Positions 1 to 10,884 of a DNA stretch of 64,000 bases are shown here, piece by piece. This DNA comes from Gigaspora margarita (lineage: Eukaryota; Glomeromycota; Glomeromycetes; Diversisporales; Gigasporaceae): positions 71,999 to 135,998 of the forward strand of contig WTPW01001661.1 in NCBI GenBank assembly GCA_009809945.1, read 5' to 3'. Both the position numbers and the translations under genes were made by a program. Numbering within the stretch: the stretch's first letter is position 1; each line of letters begins with the position of its first letter. Below the pieces are notes generated by a model. It did no database searches. It was not told the DNA's origin and worked only from the letters and a program-made list of their open reading frames with translations.

Positions 1-820
1 GCTTTTTACGGCCTGTTGCTATATATATTCCTGTGTTCCATTCGATAGATAAAATCTTGTGGTCGCTTTTGGTTGATTCGTCGGCGGTTATTAATTTGGG
101 CTCTGATATATCTAGTAGAATTGAGTAACTCGTCCAAATGTCGTCGATTTGACTTTTGCTATTATCTCTGGACCACGTGTGTTCTGTTATGTCATTAAAG
201 TCAAGTAGGCTTGTGAGGCCGTTTTCCTGTAGTTTATTGAGTAGGTGCCGGGTGGGGAGTTTTTTGTTATTGATATTGTTATTGAAGTCTCCCATTATAA
301 TTATATTGAATTGGCATGAGTTTGCGTTCTGAATCCAGTTCATGATTGATTTTTGTGCATGGTTTGAGTGTTTTGATACGGAGGAGGGGAGATATACAGA
401 TATTATTCTTGTCTTGTTGTTTTGTGAGAGGTACAGGTCGATCATGATTGCCATTCCTGGGACTTTATCTATGTTATGAATATATGGCTGTAGGTCAGGA
501 TGTAGTGCAAGGGCTGTTCCCATGCTAGCTTCTCTTTGGACCGCCATTTCCGTATCACAGTTTGCTGTATATATTTTGTATAAGGGGTTGGTAAGTGATA
601 TGTGAGGAGTGGTAGATTCTGGCCATTTCGTTTCTGTCATTGATATTATGTGGGCTTTTTGTTCATTACAATATTCGAGCCATTGTTGAAATTTGATATT
701 GACACCCAGTCCTTGTACATTGTGAGTTATGAATTTGAGTGGTTGTGAAGGAATAAAGTCGAAATGTGTAGGGTTAGTAGTATTAGGTTGTGGAGGTTGA
801 GCTGGATAGTGGTCAGACAT
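1..820 (-). CDS. LINE-type retroelement endonuclease (EEP/APE domain), 3' part beyond the window
   Basis: Reading from ATG at 820 down to base 1 gives 273 codons with no stop; the ORF leaves the window. It shows the endonuclease/exonuclease/phosphatase motifs in order: HNVQGLG (about residue 33), MTETKW with the metal-binding Glu (61-66), GDFN (177-180), HTWSRDNSKSQIDDIW (214-229) and SDH (252-254). In APE-type non-LTR retrotransposons this domain nicks target DNA to prime reverse transcription, and a reverse transcriptase follows it; that part would lie left of base 1. The start codon overlaps the stop of the upstream ORF by 8 nt (ATGTCTGA), so translation may be coupled. Base composition is visibly less AT-rich than the rest of the window, as expected for a recently arrived element. 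A host AP endonuclease is unlikely because of the upstream repeat ORF. Confidence 0.88.
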   Translation of the reverse strand, partial: MSDHYPAQPPQPNTTNPTHFDFIPSQPLKFITHNVQGLGVNIKFQQWLEYCNEQKAHIISMTETKWPESTTPHISLTNPLYKIYTANCDTEMAVQREASMGTALALHPDLQPYIHNIDKVPGMAIMIDLYLSQNNKTRIISVYLPSSVSKHSNHAQKSIMNWIQNANSCQFNIIIMGDFNNNINNKKLPTRHLLNKLQENGLTSLLDFNDITEHTWSRDNSKSQIDDIWTSYSILLDISEPKLITADESTKSDHKILSIEWNTGIYIATGRKK

Positions 821-2795
821 GGTTGGGTGCGTCGTTGAAGATTTCCCATTCTGGCGTTGGAAGGTCAGGGAGTTCAATGAGATAGTTAGGGATGAGTGTA
901 AAGTTGAAGTGGTCTTGAATTGTTCTGATCGTTTGAGTAGCCGTATCATAATCGGTGATAGGAACTTGAGCTGCTATGTCAGGAATGTTTTCTTTTACGT
1001 ATGATGTAAGTTCTTCCAACTTCGGGGGTAGGTCCGGTTTGGTTGTCGTGGCAGTGTCGATGACCACTGGAACCATATCTATCCATTCTTCTGGGAGCCT
1101 ATCGAAGTAGTAGACTTCCCTCAGCATTCGTGCTGTATCGACGAGTTGTTTTGGGGTGGTGATCGGAATAGTGATATTGAAATCAGAAATTTCTTCAACC
1201 TTTCTTGGTAGTTCTGGTTTGTCAGTTGGGTTTACCGTCATTATGTTACGTGGGAGTGGGAGTCGGAACTTGTATCTGCGCTTGATGTCATGGAGGAAGG
1301 TAATTGCTAGTTGTTTGTCATTTATAGGGTATGTGTAAGTTAGGTCTGTTTTGATTTTAGATGGGTCGTTTGGTATAAAAGGTCTAGCGAGGATATAGTC
1401 GTTGGGTAATCATCTAAATTCATATTTCTCCCTTAACATTCCCACCATGTCTGAGAAGTCCCGAGAAGAGAGCATCGGGTCCAAAGGGAAGAGTCGGCGT
1501 AAGTTCGGCGGTAGTTCTTGTGGAGTCAGAGGGAGCGGGTCCTTCATTTCTGGTACGGGTAAATCGAAGTAAGCTGAGGGGATACGAGTGAAGTGGTAGT
1601 GTTTCTTAAGGCTTGCTCTGATTTCCGATAGGCGAGATAAGGTGTCGTAGTCCGTGATCGGAAATTGGCCTTTGAATTCGTCGATTAAATCATCTGGGTC
1701 GATTGGTAATGGTTCTTTGTTGTCATAGAAGTATGAGCTCGGGAGTTGTGTAAAGGAGAAGATTTTCCTGAGTGCAGCTACCACTGCTCTGGTCTGTTTA
1801 CGGTCGCTAATAGGTAGTGCAAATGGAAGAAATTCAGTGATGTCTTCTGGAATTAGGTCTGGGCTGTCTGGTAAGGGTTCAAGGTCCTTAGATGCAGCTT
1901 CGCCGAGGAGCATTCTCATTGTTTCAAATGGTATGATGTTTTCTATTTGGGCGAATTTTGCACATTAGTATATCATGATGGTGGTTTGGTGTGCGTTCAA
2001 TGTGATGAAGTTAAGGTTGGTGATATAGTTGGCCGCTAGTTTCTTTTTGAGCATCATGTAAATTTGATCTCTATTCTTTTTGTTTGTCATTGAAACTTTA
2101 TGCATTCTTTTATAGTTGTTCAGGGCCTTGTTGAAACATTCCTTGTATTCTATTTGGTGTGCAGGTTTACTCCTTCTATCTTTGGTGAAGGAGCGAAAAA
2201 AGGCTGTATCCCTGTGTTTGAATTTGAGATAAATTGCAGGAGGTATGTTGTGTTCTGTCGGTCGGTGTGAGAATTTATCTGAAAAAAATTTTTTGAGGTC
2301 GTTTTGGTTTGTTAATGCATGGAGGATTTTGTCTGGGTTCCATGCGTTTATATCTAAAGGGCGATCTTTGGTTTTTCTTAGGGCCTCTGCGACGGCCTCT
2401 GTCCATAATGTGGTCAGTTCTTGGGACATCGGGTCTTGGGGTCAGTTTCGGCGGGCTACTTGGCTGTAGCTCGGAGCTTTGTCTCGATTGGATGTTGACT
2501 CAATGGTATGATCTGATCTGCAGTCCATATCTACGTCATCTGTGTTTATTGAAATTTCCCTAGCTAAGAGAGCGTCGATTTGTGTTGACGAAGGAACGTA
2601 ATCATCTATATCGATAAAGTCGATGTCGTCCAGTTTGTTTTGGGTCAGAGGGTCGGGTAAGTCGTGGGAAGATGATTGGGAGGGTCGTGGGAATCTTGTA
2701 GATCCGTTTCCTGTAATGGGTGCCCGTGGTCTAAGTTGGGTCCGGGTTCTGCATTGTTCATCACTGAATCTGGGTTGTTGTTTTGATCTGTGCAT
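813..2795 (-). pseudogene. LINE ORF1 with six repeated modules, broken by three in-frame stops
   Basis: Three apparently separate ORFs (2795-2442, 2429-1965, 1919-813) share one frame, separated only by in-frame stops: TGA 2444-2442, TAA 1967-1965 and TGA 1412-1410. The last block is itself split by the third stop. Together they form a decayed ORF of about 660 codons. The N-terminal part is polar and low complexity. The middle is basic. The C-terminal 360 codons hold six imperfect modules of 50-60 residues, each with FPITD-like, a helix, then Y-x-F-x-R/L-I/L-P and a Pro-rich linker. No zinc knuckle or RRM is recognisable. By position it is the ORF1 (nucleoprotein-type) product, but that role is inferred. 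The third stop falls at the module position usually occupied by Arg, so a CGA to TGA change is the simplest origin. Readthrough is possible but unsupported. Confidence 0.7.
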
Positions 2796-3140
2796 ATTGT
2801 TGTCGATCAGTCGGGTGTTGACGTCATGTTTGAGTCTAACGGGGGTAAACTGATTTGGCCACTTTTTTCGTTGTCGTTTGAGGGTGTTTCTGGGTCTGAT
2901 AGGCGAGATTTTTTCTTTCTATGTGAATCTGAAGTGGGAGGGTCAGGGGTAGAGCTAGGTTGGGGAGTAGGTCCATGTTTAATTGTGGAAGATGGGTGTA
3001 TAGAGATGTAGTTTTATGTGCTCTTATTTGTCTTTTGGTCTCCTGAAGGAGAATAGCGTTAAAGATGAGGGGTGTGTCTGTCGGTCCGGTTCTTTTCCTT
3101 TTGTGTGAAATACTTGTAGTTATCTGTTAACTATCCTTTC

Positions 3141-3677
3141 TTTGGGGTAGTTTGTGGCCCACTGCGGGCTGTATCTTAGTTATTATTTATTTAAACTTAA
3201 AGTGTTTTGTTTATTTCCTATAGCTCTGTATTTGGTTAGCAATCTACAGGAAAGAGTTTTTACCTCCAAAAGTGGTTTCATAGGCAAAATGTTTAATTAA
3301 TAGAAGAAGTGCAATACATTGCAGTGTGTAATAAATTATAAAACCCATTAAAAATAATCAACATTACTGACAATAAGTGCATCAAAACAATCAAGAAATT
3401 TGTTATAAAGTTTTGATCGGTACTTTATTTTCAAAAGAATACAATTTGTTTAAATATCTGCGTTTACAAACTTGCAATTTTAAATATACCCAACTCTATT
3501 AGACCATATTGTGGGCCATAGTTTTTACTTTGAAAAAGAATTAACAGCATTTAATACAATTAATATTTAATAAAATTGTTAATTGTAAAAAAGAAAGCGC
3601 AAAATTCAAGGAAACTAAACATTAATATTAAACATAAAAATCATTCAAAAAGTTTTAATAATAATATTTGAAAGTAT
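3141..3677. other. AT-rich intergenic stretch
   Basis: No coding signal, repeat boundary or RNA gene could be recognised; mostly A/T runs. Confidence 0.5.
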
Positions 3678-3984
3678 TACCGAATGTCATGCATGAGCGT
3701 TAATTTGAAAATCCCGCCCAAAAATAACAAATATGGCTTCAAAATAAGGCCCATGCACGTTCCAAAATAACGTACACGCCATCTTAATAAAACAAGTGCC
3801 CGAAAGTAGATTTAGTACTAAGTAAATCCATTTTCGGAGCATTTTTTTGTTAGTATATTTTTTATTAAGAAGATGCATAAAAAGTTATATTTGTTTTCAA
3901 AATAACGCCCATGCGCGTTCACGAAATAATGCACATATACTCAAATTAGCGCGCAGGTGTGCGTTATTTCGCGACAATACGGTA
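3678..3984. mobile_element. GCGTTATT-type inverted-repeat element, copy 1
   Basis: The left end carries TACCG then CATGAGCGTTAATTTG. The right end reads GTGCGTTATTTCGCGACA followed by ATACGGTA. GCGTTATT/AATAACGC motifs recur inside (for example near 3760, 3905 and 3955). The same termini and motifs occur at 50248-50535 and 59737-59840, so this is a dispersed non-autonomous family. The 63-codon minus ORF inside it is chance. Confidence 0.55.
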
Positions 3985-4264
3985 CGTGAAACTTTTAGTC
4001 ACTTTGATTAATGATGTAATTTGTTTCGCCCATTAGGCATAAAACCGTCAGTTTAACAAATTCTAGATTTTGATTGGTTGTTCACCATAGATCGTTTTTA
4101 TAGTCCTTTGAATCTTAAATGATTTCTATTATTCTAGTTTTAAAATTTATAAGAGTAAACTTTGAAATCATATACTGAAAGAATAATATCTTGCAAGGCA
4201 TATTTGAACTAAATTAATCCTTTGTAAGAGATTTAAATGGAAATAAATTTTGTCAGAATAAATA
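3985..4264. other. Non-coding stretch between repeat and kinase pseudogene
   Basis: AT-rich; nothing recognised. Confidence 0.4.
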
Positions 4265-4800
4265 ATTTCTCCACTTTCTAAATATTTATTACTTGCATGA
4301 ATCTTTCATCGAATTTGGATAATTCCATTAAGTTTTGTTCGTCACTTTGCCATTTTGTAAAATGAATATATGATTTTATATGCAAATGGACGTCTTTCCG
4401 ACTTTTTTTCCCAACATTGTTTTATTAAATTAACATATTTCTATATATTCAAAATTTTCTTCAAAGATTTCTTCAAAAGTTGATGGCTTTAATTTATCGA
4501 ATACTATTTTTTCTTCTTCAAATGTGAACTAAATACTTTGTTATAAAATGTAGTTATAGGTACTCTACATAAAATTTACCACATAATTTTGTCGAATGGA
4601 TAAATATCAATGATTTAGCATATGGCTTTTAATTTCAGGAGCTATATATGGTAAAATCCTACCAGATTCACTCTCGAATCTATGTTAATTGGTTTGGAGA
4701 GTCCTAAATCTGCAAAATATTGCCACTATATAAATTTTGGTGAATAAGTTCTTGAGTAATTTGAATTTATTTTTCCATTTAATTCGTACTACAGACACGT
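4265..4800 (-). pseudogene. Protein kinase pseudogene (C-lobe remnant)
   Basis: Shifting frames on the minus strand recover kinase landmarks in the correct order: ELIHQNLYSGNIL (degenerate HRD loop, about 4755-4720), ADLGLSKP (DLG variant of DFG, about 4705), LPYIAPEI (APE, about 4650), DIYPF..IMW (subdomain IX, about 4605) and QCWEKKSERRPFA (subdomain XI, about 4400). A KWQSDEQNLMELSKF-like tail follows. At least three frameshifts and several stops separate them, so it cannot encode an active kinase. The HxSGN and DLG signatures match the complete kinase gene at 11713-15243, so this is probably a dead member of the same local family. Flanking sequence on the upstream side (4800-4905 and 7294-7450) may be further decayed exon sequence split by the hAT insertion. 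Confidence 0.62.
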
Positions 4801-5511
4801 TTGGCACCAATAACTAGCCTTTTGTAAGTCTCTTGTTGTTCAAATTCTATAATATTGCTCAACATTATATGTTCCAAATTCTTTGATAATAAATGATGCC
4901 TTAAGTAGTGCACCGAATCGGGTCGGGTCAACCCGAAACCCGACCCGAAATTGCGGGTCGGGTCGGGTTCGGGTTAGAAAATTTTGACCCGAAAGTTTCG
5001 GGTCGGGTTCAGGTTGTGAATTAACCCGACCCGACCCAACCCGAATTTTTTATATAGATTACCGGTAGTCTTTTTTTTTCTTTAGATAGCGGTTATCATT
5101 CATTGCATTGTCTCCCTGATCGACCAATCGGGATGCAGGATCAGCTGTAACGCGAAATCGAAACGAAACAACTTTTTTTTAAAAAATCGTTTCTAACTTA
5201 AAATTTTGACTATGAAACTATATTTTTTTTTTAGCAAAAAACATTTCTTGCGAAATTTTGGGTTAGAGGGTCTTCTAGTTATTGCATCTACCAAACGCTA
5301 ATCCTAATCTTAACCCGGCCGCTATTTGTTTTGTTTAATGTAAAATCAAAACAAAATAATTGGTCGATCAGGAATGATGCGATAATAATTGTTTTTTCAC
5401 ATCTAAGGTCACGCAATTTTTTTCATTTTTTTATTCACATCTAAGGATCTAAGGTCACGCAATTTTTTTTTATTTATTTATTTTTTTTTTATTTTTTTTT
5501 ATATTCACATC

Positions 5512-6648
5512 CAGTGAAGAATATTTAATGTTCTCAATGTTCTCAAGAACATTCAAAAAAATTTAAGAACACTGCATTTAGAAATCATGATCTCTTTTGA
5601 GAACATAAAATTTATAATTTATGTTCTTATAAGATATATATAAAATTAAAAGTTTGCTATCTATTGTCACTGGTGATTGTTACTAGTGTTATGTGAATAT
5701 AATCAGCCAATAGTATATTATATGTATGTTTATTACCTATGTTTCTGAAAATAAGCTACCTTTTCTGGACGATTTTGGACATAAAAAATCTGGGATAGCT
5801 TATCTTTGGATAAAATCGATTTTGGTCAATCGCCAATAGTTGTTACATAGTAAAGTCTAAATTCTACTATGTAAATAGATTATTGGCGCTTAAGTAAACT
5901 TATTTGGGAGACGAAACTACACCTATTCTGAAAGTTTCATCAAAATAGGAGTACTTTTTATTATTTGACTTTTAATTTTTACGTTCAACGAATATATTTT
6001 GTTAATAAAATTTCAATCTCTTCGTTGAACGTAAAAATTAAAATCCAATTAATAAAAAGTTCTTCAATTTCGTTGTAAATTTCAGAATAAACGTAATTTG
6101 AGTTCCTGAATAAGTTTACTTAAGCGATTTTAATCAATTAGCTTAGTAAAATTTGGACTTTACTATGTAGCAACTTTTATCGATCGTGGGGTAGATTATT
6201 TTTGGGTCAAAGACTTTTTTGCGTTTCTTGAACAAAAGAGAAGGGTAGCTTATTTTTGGAGGTAGCTTATTTTCAGCAATATATTTATTGATAAACACAA
6301 TAATAGAATTTTTACAGTAAATACTATGAAACTAAACCTATCTAGTAATAGAACTTACCAGAATTAGAAATTTAGATTGTTTAATTACCTTTAATAATCA
6401 AGTTAATGGTTCTTATAAAAAAATTAATTTTTAAGCCAATTCTCCTCATTTTTAAATATAGTTTATTCATTAGTAAATGCAATTTTAATTTAAACATAAT
6501 AATAAATAAATTTATTATAAATATTATATATTTTAAAATTTTGATTTTTAAAAAAATTATGATAGTGCACACTAACTTTTTTTTGAGAACATGAAATTAT
6601 AAATTTATGTTCTCAAAAACAAAAAATTTTTTCAGAAATTCTTCACTG
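5512..6648. mobile_element. hAT-type element nested inside the CGGGT element
   Basis: Starts CAGTGAAGAAT and ends ATTCTTCACTG. Flanks are TTCACATC (5504-5511) and TTCACGTC (6649-6656): an 8-bp duplication with one difference at a CpG. TGTTCTC/GAGAACA motifs recur near both ends. It interrupts a run of CTAAGGTCACG repeats of its host and itself contains the foldback element at 5746-6275. No ORF of substance. Confidence 0.72.
5746..6275. mobile_element. Foldback element, AAGCTACC family, copy 1
   Basis: Bounded by TGAAAATAAGCTACC and GGTAGCTTATTTTCA and largely self-complementary across its 530 bp: GCTTAAGTAAACTTAT near 5890 pairs with ATAAGTTTACTTAAGC near 6115, and the centre holds TTCAACGAA/TTCGTTGAA. 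A homologous copy of nearly the same length is at 37284-37811. No coding capacity. Confidence 0.72.
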
Positions 6649-6836
6649 TTCACGTCTAAGGTCTAAGGTCATGCAATTTTATTATTTTTTATTTTTTTTT
6701 TATGTTCACATCTAAGGTCATGCAACTTTTTTTTATGTTGCTTCTAAGGTCACGAAATTTTTTTTTTATGTTTACATCTACATCTAAGGTCACACAATTT
6801 TTTTTTTTTATGTTCACATCTACATCTAAGGTCACN

Positions 6837-6919
6837 TATTTGGTTCAATTTCTAATGATTTATTTAAATCCACAAGTGATGTTTCATATTTATTCATCGT
6901 GCAATAAATTTTTCCACGA
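6837..6919. other. Misplaced 83-bp copy of the TPR-kinase gene (assembly artefact)
   Basis: These 83 bases look identical to 13369-13451 inside the TPR array. They are preceded by an N at 6836 and followed at once by a sequencing adapter. A single-unit perfect match with these borders is best explained by a chimeric read used in gap filling, not by duplication in the genome. Confidence 0.85.
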
Positions 6920-6938
6920 AGATGTGTATAAGAGACAG
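6920..6938 (+). other. Tn5 mosaic-end (Nextera) adapter sequence
   Basis: AGATGTGTATAAGAGACAG is the 19-bp hyperactive Tn5 mosaic end used in tagmentation libraries. It is not expected in a fungal genome and marks a library chimera that entered the assembly. Confidence 0.95.
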
Positions 6939-7041
6939 CTCAAAAACAAAAAATTTTTTCAGAAATTCTTCACTGTTCACGTCTAAGGTCTAAGGTCATG
7001 CAATTTTATTATTTTTTATTTTTTTTTTATGTTCACATCTA
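6939..7041. repeat. Repeat of 6612-6714 directly after the adapter
   Basis: Immediately after the adapter the sequence restarts with CTCAAAAACAAAAAATTTTT, reproducing about 100 bases from 6612, including the right end of the nested hAT element. It then drifts into a variant of the following repeats. The pattern suggests that two versions of the same locus were joined end to end. Confidence 0.75.
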
Positions 7042-7301
7042 AGGACTTGCAATTTTTTTTTATGTTGAATCTAAGGTCATGATTTTTTTTTTTTTTGTTT
7101 ATGTCTACATCTAAGGTCACGCAATTTTTTTTTTTTATGTTCACATCCAAGGTCACACAATTGTTTTTTTTTATTCAATTTTATTTTTTTTAAAAACTTT
7201 AGCATGTTGGCCTTAAAAATTCGGGTCAGGTTGGGTTGAAGTGCTAATCTGAAAGTTTTCAACCTGACCCGAACTGACCCGTTTAGAGCACTAGCCTTAA
7301 G

Positions 7302-9068
7302 TTGTCTTGTTGTCTGGTTTTCTGGCTCCAGTTTCTGATATTCCAGTTTTGGTACCATCAAATTCATCCTTTTCAACTCTAATTTCATTTTTATTTCAAT
7401 ACCTGACATTATAAGTTCCACTAACATGTCCTGTCTCTGCAGATTCAATAATAAATGAATGCCTTATGCTCATTCTTTTAAACTCTAATTACTTCATAAC
7501 TGATAATAACAATATCCAACGTTATATGTCCTACCACATGCTCCATCTCTGCAGATTTTTGATAATAAATCATATGGCTAATTTGACTTATCTAGGTGAT
7601 ATTTTCAAATCACATATTAAGATTTTCTGAATTTTGTACATCAAATCTTACCAATCAAATTAATTTGGTATTACCGGTATGTGACTATAGTTGGAGTGAA
7701 ATTCATTTTCAATTTTTTAATTTCAACAATACTTTCAATAATAATTTCAACATTTTTAATAAATCTATAAATTAAGTCTAAAACAATTACTGTATTTGAT
7801 TTAACTTAGTTTTAATTAATTTTTGGTATAATTTAAAATAATTTTTAATATTGAAAAACTAATTTCACCAATTTCACCATCAACTAATTTCAACAATTTC
7901 AACAAAAACTTCTTATTAAGAAGAGTAATTTCACTCCCATCTATATATGTGACAATTTAAAATTTGTATTACTATAGTAATGTGGGAATAGATAATCAGA
8001 AAAATAAAATCTAATTGGCTTCTTTATTTTAACAAGCTATATTCTTTCTTCCAAGTTTGGAGCAGAACATCATCAGAACATCGTCCCAAAATAGGTATGC
8101 TAGTATACTAGAAAGTTCCTTTAACATAACTTCAATATGTTTAGTTTTGCTAACTATTTTCTACTATTTAGTTAAATGGCTCAATTTAGCTCAACAATAT
8201 AAAAGTAATGATGAAAATTGGGAAATACTGTTTTATGAATAGGTAGATCATATTAATTCGATGTTTTTTTATATAAATTGCTTTCTTTTTTTTTTGTTTA
8301 CCAGCATTTATCTATATTTATCCATAGAGACTATTTTCCTAGGAATGGGCACCTTATGCTACCTTGGTTCTTTGAATCTTCAAAGTAACACTGTATTCTT
8401 GGATAAGAAGGTAAAATAGCAGTAACGAATACTATATTTCATGCTGATAATGGGTTACTTTTTTGTAATTATTGCGATATTTCAGTTAATATAGAACGTT
8501 GGGGTTTTTTATATATTTTATATAGAGAGATGAGGGTTGGATCGGTTCAGTCCAGTCCAATTAAATCATGCCTATGTCTAGTCTAGTACGGGAAGAATTT
8601 AATACAAGAATAGCCATACAGGCTTTTGGCAATGAGGATTTTTTAGATGTTTATGAATTTGAAATTGAATCTTCGATCTTCATCGCTTTGTGGATCATCG
8701 GATAACAAATCCTGAACATTCATTTTTCCAATTTTATTGTTGAGAATTGGTAATGCAAGAATGTTTTATTTATATCAAGGGCATGGAATTACTAATTAGC
8801 AAAGCGATTGATACACTTAATAAAAAGAAAATTTTTAATTTATTACATTATTGTGTTATAGTAATTATTAAATTTAATGTCCTCGTTAATTATGCAATTT
8901 CCTTTAAGAAACTCCTGAAAATGGCGATTAAAAAAAGCCTACCGCTGCAGTTTACTATTAAAAATAGGCGGATGTACCCCAGTGATCTGCGTGTGACAAA
9001 TCGTGTGAATGTTTATCCAAATTTGCAATATCATACTTATCACATTTAGATATCACAAGTAATGAGCA
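7302..9068. other. Intergenic region without a supportable gene
   Basis: A TCTGCAGATT..ATAATAAAT motif recurs near 7440 and 7550. Small ORFs at 8057-8242 (one hydrophobic stretch) and 8747-9049 have no recognisable motif, no partner exon and AT-driven composition, so neither is called. The stretch at 7294-7450 may be decayed exon sequence of the kinase pseudogene. Confidence 0.4.
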
Positions 9069-9278
9069 TCATTCGCCCATTAGTTTTAATTCATATTGAT
9101 AACAACCTCCAGTTAGATACATTCCAATAGAGTCTTCCGTTTCTGAGGATATTTTAGCAATAAGAGACGTACCAACAGATTTTTGAATATGAATGGATGC
9201 CTTATGGTCATTATCATCAATTATATTTTTGATCACGCATTTTAATTCTATACGGTTGGTTAATATATCTGAATCCAA
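9069..9278 (-). CDS. Orphan exon-like ORF, unknown product
   Basis: About 66 codons of hydrophilic, balanced composition run to a TGA at 9069. They include KNIIDDNDHKASIHIQKS and end YQYELKLMGE. There is no ATG; the frame is opened by a TTG, and a stop lies just upstream. If it is real it is a terminal exon entered through an AG such as the one near 9270. No upstream exon was found. The sequence is not recognised. It is listed because it looks more protein-like than other ORFs of this size here. Confidence 0.22.
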   Translation of the reverse strand: MDSDILTNRIELKCVIKNIIDDNDHKASIHIQKSVGTSLIAKISSETEDSIGMYLTGGCYQYELKLMGE

Positions 9279-10107
9279 TTATATGTTTTCAAAAAATGCT
9301 TTATAATATTAGGAATTAGTTTAAATAAAGAACTTAAATTAATATAAAAATATTAATCCTCAACTATAGAAAATTTTTTATTCAATGCATAAATGGTTTA
9401 CTTGCAGCCAGAACTATAATTTAACAAAGAATTAGTACCGTCGTACAACAAATATTTCCAGTAGATTTTTATTAAAATAAAATTAAATCACTCTGGACAT
9501 TATGGCCGCTAGAAGTTAGTAGAATAATATCATTCTGTTTTTATCTCTTAATTATCCAGCTAAAATAATTGACCCAATTTTTTTTTAAAACACATTCTCA
9601 TCATAACTATAAAAGAAAGACGTCACACGTCGCCAATCATATGCTATTAAAGGATCGGTTAAAATTAATAAGTAAACTATACGTACTCGTTGCTATTGTA
9701 AACAGGTAAAATACGCAAGTTGTAGTAAATAGATTGTTATTCTACACGTTCCATAATGCTAACAATAGAAATTAGAGGTCTTATAGACATAAATCCATTA
9801 GAGGAGACTTATTGAGATAAACTCAATATTTTATGTAGATAAAGAAAATAAAAACTCGGTCATGCAAAAAAATGGCAGTAAGTGCCAAATTAAAGAGCAA
9901 CTAGCATAGGTGGCCTGACAATAAGCAATATAATATGCTTTGTAGCTTTATCATTATCATTTGAGAATTTTCAGAATATTGTACTTTTCAATTATTTCTA
10001 TTTGATACCACGGTTCAAAAATTTTTCTTAGGATGTACATATGATAATTATAACTGATGCTACATAATTAACCATAATAACATGAAGTTTTTTGACCAAA
10101 TTTAAAA
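9279..10107. other. AT-rich intergenic stretch
   Basis: No gene, RNA or repeat boundary recognised. Confidence 0.4.
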
Positions 10108-10250
10108 TTAGATTTGATCAATCATTATATCCCGTAATCTAGTAGTTAGATTGTGGTGATTTTGGTACTACTGTATTAGAATTGACTCGTCAAGGTGATT
10201 CGAATAGTACTAAAATTAACACGAGATATTAATGATTGATCAAAATCTAA
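10108..10250. repeat. Hairpin repeat, GATTCGAAT type, copy 1
   Basis: Outer arms AGATTTGATCAATCATTA and AATGATTGATCAAAATCT enclose an inner stem TTTTGGTACTA ... TAGTACTAAAAT with GATTCGAAT near its centre. Related hairpins lie at 23850-24285 and 41477-41580. Confidence 0.5.
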
Positions 10251-10721
10251 TTACGCGTAATTATAAATCTGATATGGATTTTCGCGAATATGGTCAAAAA
10301 ATCCTATATTGGTCATTTCCTGAGATATCCTTTTACTTATTTTACCTATACAATATGTTTTTAACTTGCAATATGATTTCTGGAATTGAACCTAGTTTAA
10401 GATTACGGGAAGCTCGAAAGATTTCCAAGATTTCCAAAGTTTTCAAGACCGATCAATCGATCTTTAATTTTAATAATTAGAATTTCCAAATTCTTTGATT
10501 ATCCATATGGGTATATTGAAATTGGTTTCCACATCTTTGAAAACAGCTGTAACTCAAATTAATTTCCACTTACTGTAATAAGTGGAACTCGAATTCTCTA
10601 ACCAAATGAGTCAAATTAAAGCTCTATTGCAGCATATACCGATTATGAATTCACAAAGATTTTACTTCGATATGCAACATATATAGTTATTTTATATTTT
10701 GAATTTTATACATTACGTAGA

Positions 10722-10884
10722 AGCTGGATATTTTAATATGAAATAATCAAAGCTTTTTGGGGAGCTTTTTTTATAATTAGGTTATGTTTAAGGTTAGTTT
10801 TTATAATAAAAGAGTATAAGTGAATTTTGGCAGGGTTTATATTTTTAAACGAGGCATCTAATTTCCAGCTTCAGTCGCGACAAT
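10722..10884. mobile_element. GCGACA-type MITE, copy 1 (left end eroded)
   Basis: The right end reads AATTTCCAGCTTCAGTCGCG then ACAAT. The core TATAATAAAAGAGTATAAG plus a GGGTTTATATTTTTAAA-like stretch matches four other copies (16893-17125, 39374-39580, 46889-47108, 49524-49746). The left terminus is only vaguely visible around GAAGCTGGATATT. Confidence 0.5.

Larger units (their letters stand above)
1..3140 (-). mobile_element. 5' part of a non-LTR (LINE-type) retroelement
   Basis: The two ORFs above plus a leader of roughly 350 bp (about 2796-3140) share a GC-richer composition that stops near 3140-3200, where extreme AT-richness begins. A TAG near 2920 closes the frame upstream of the ORF1 ATG, so the leader does not simply extend the protein. 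The 5' boundary is estimated from composition only; no target duplication can be seen because the 3' end is outside the window. Confidence 0.65.
4906..7293. mobile_element. hAT-type non-autonomous element, CGGGT family (outer element of a nest)
   Basis: Flanked by an exact 8-bp direct repeat GCCTTAAG (4898-4905 and 7294-7301), the target size typical of hAT elements. TIRs begin TAGTGCACCGAATCGGGTC on the left and, in reverse complement, TAGTGCTCTAAACGGGTC on the right. The left 140 bp are packed with CGGGT/ACCCG repeats in both orientations; the right end has a shorter set. Interior CTAAGGTCACGCAATTTTTT repeats lie at about 5400-5510 and 6655-7170. It carries no transposase, a nested hAT-type element (5512-6648), and an assembly artefact that inflates its length. 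Confidence 0.8.

Noticed and set aside
8747..9049. 100-codon plus ORF
   Set aside because: No motif, AT-driven residues and no exon partner; chance is likely in such DNA.
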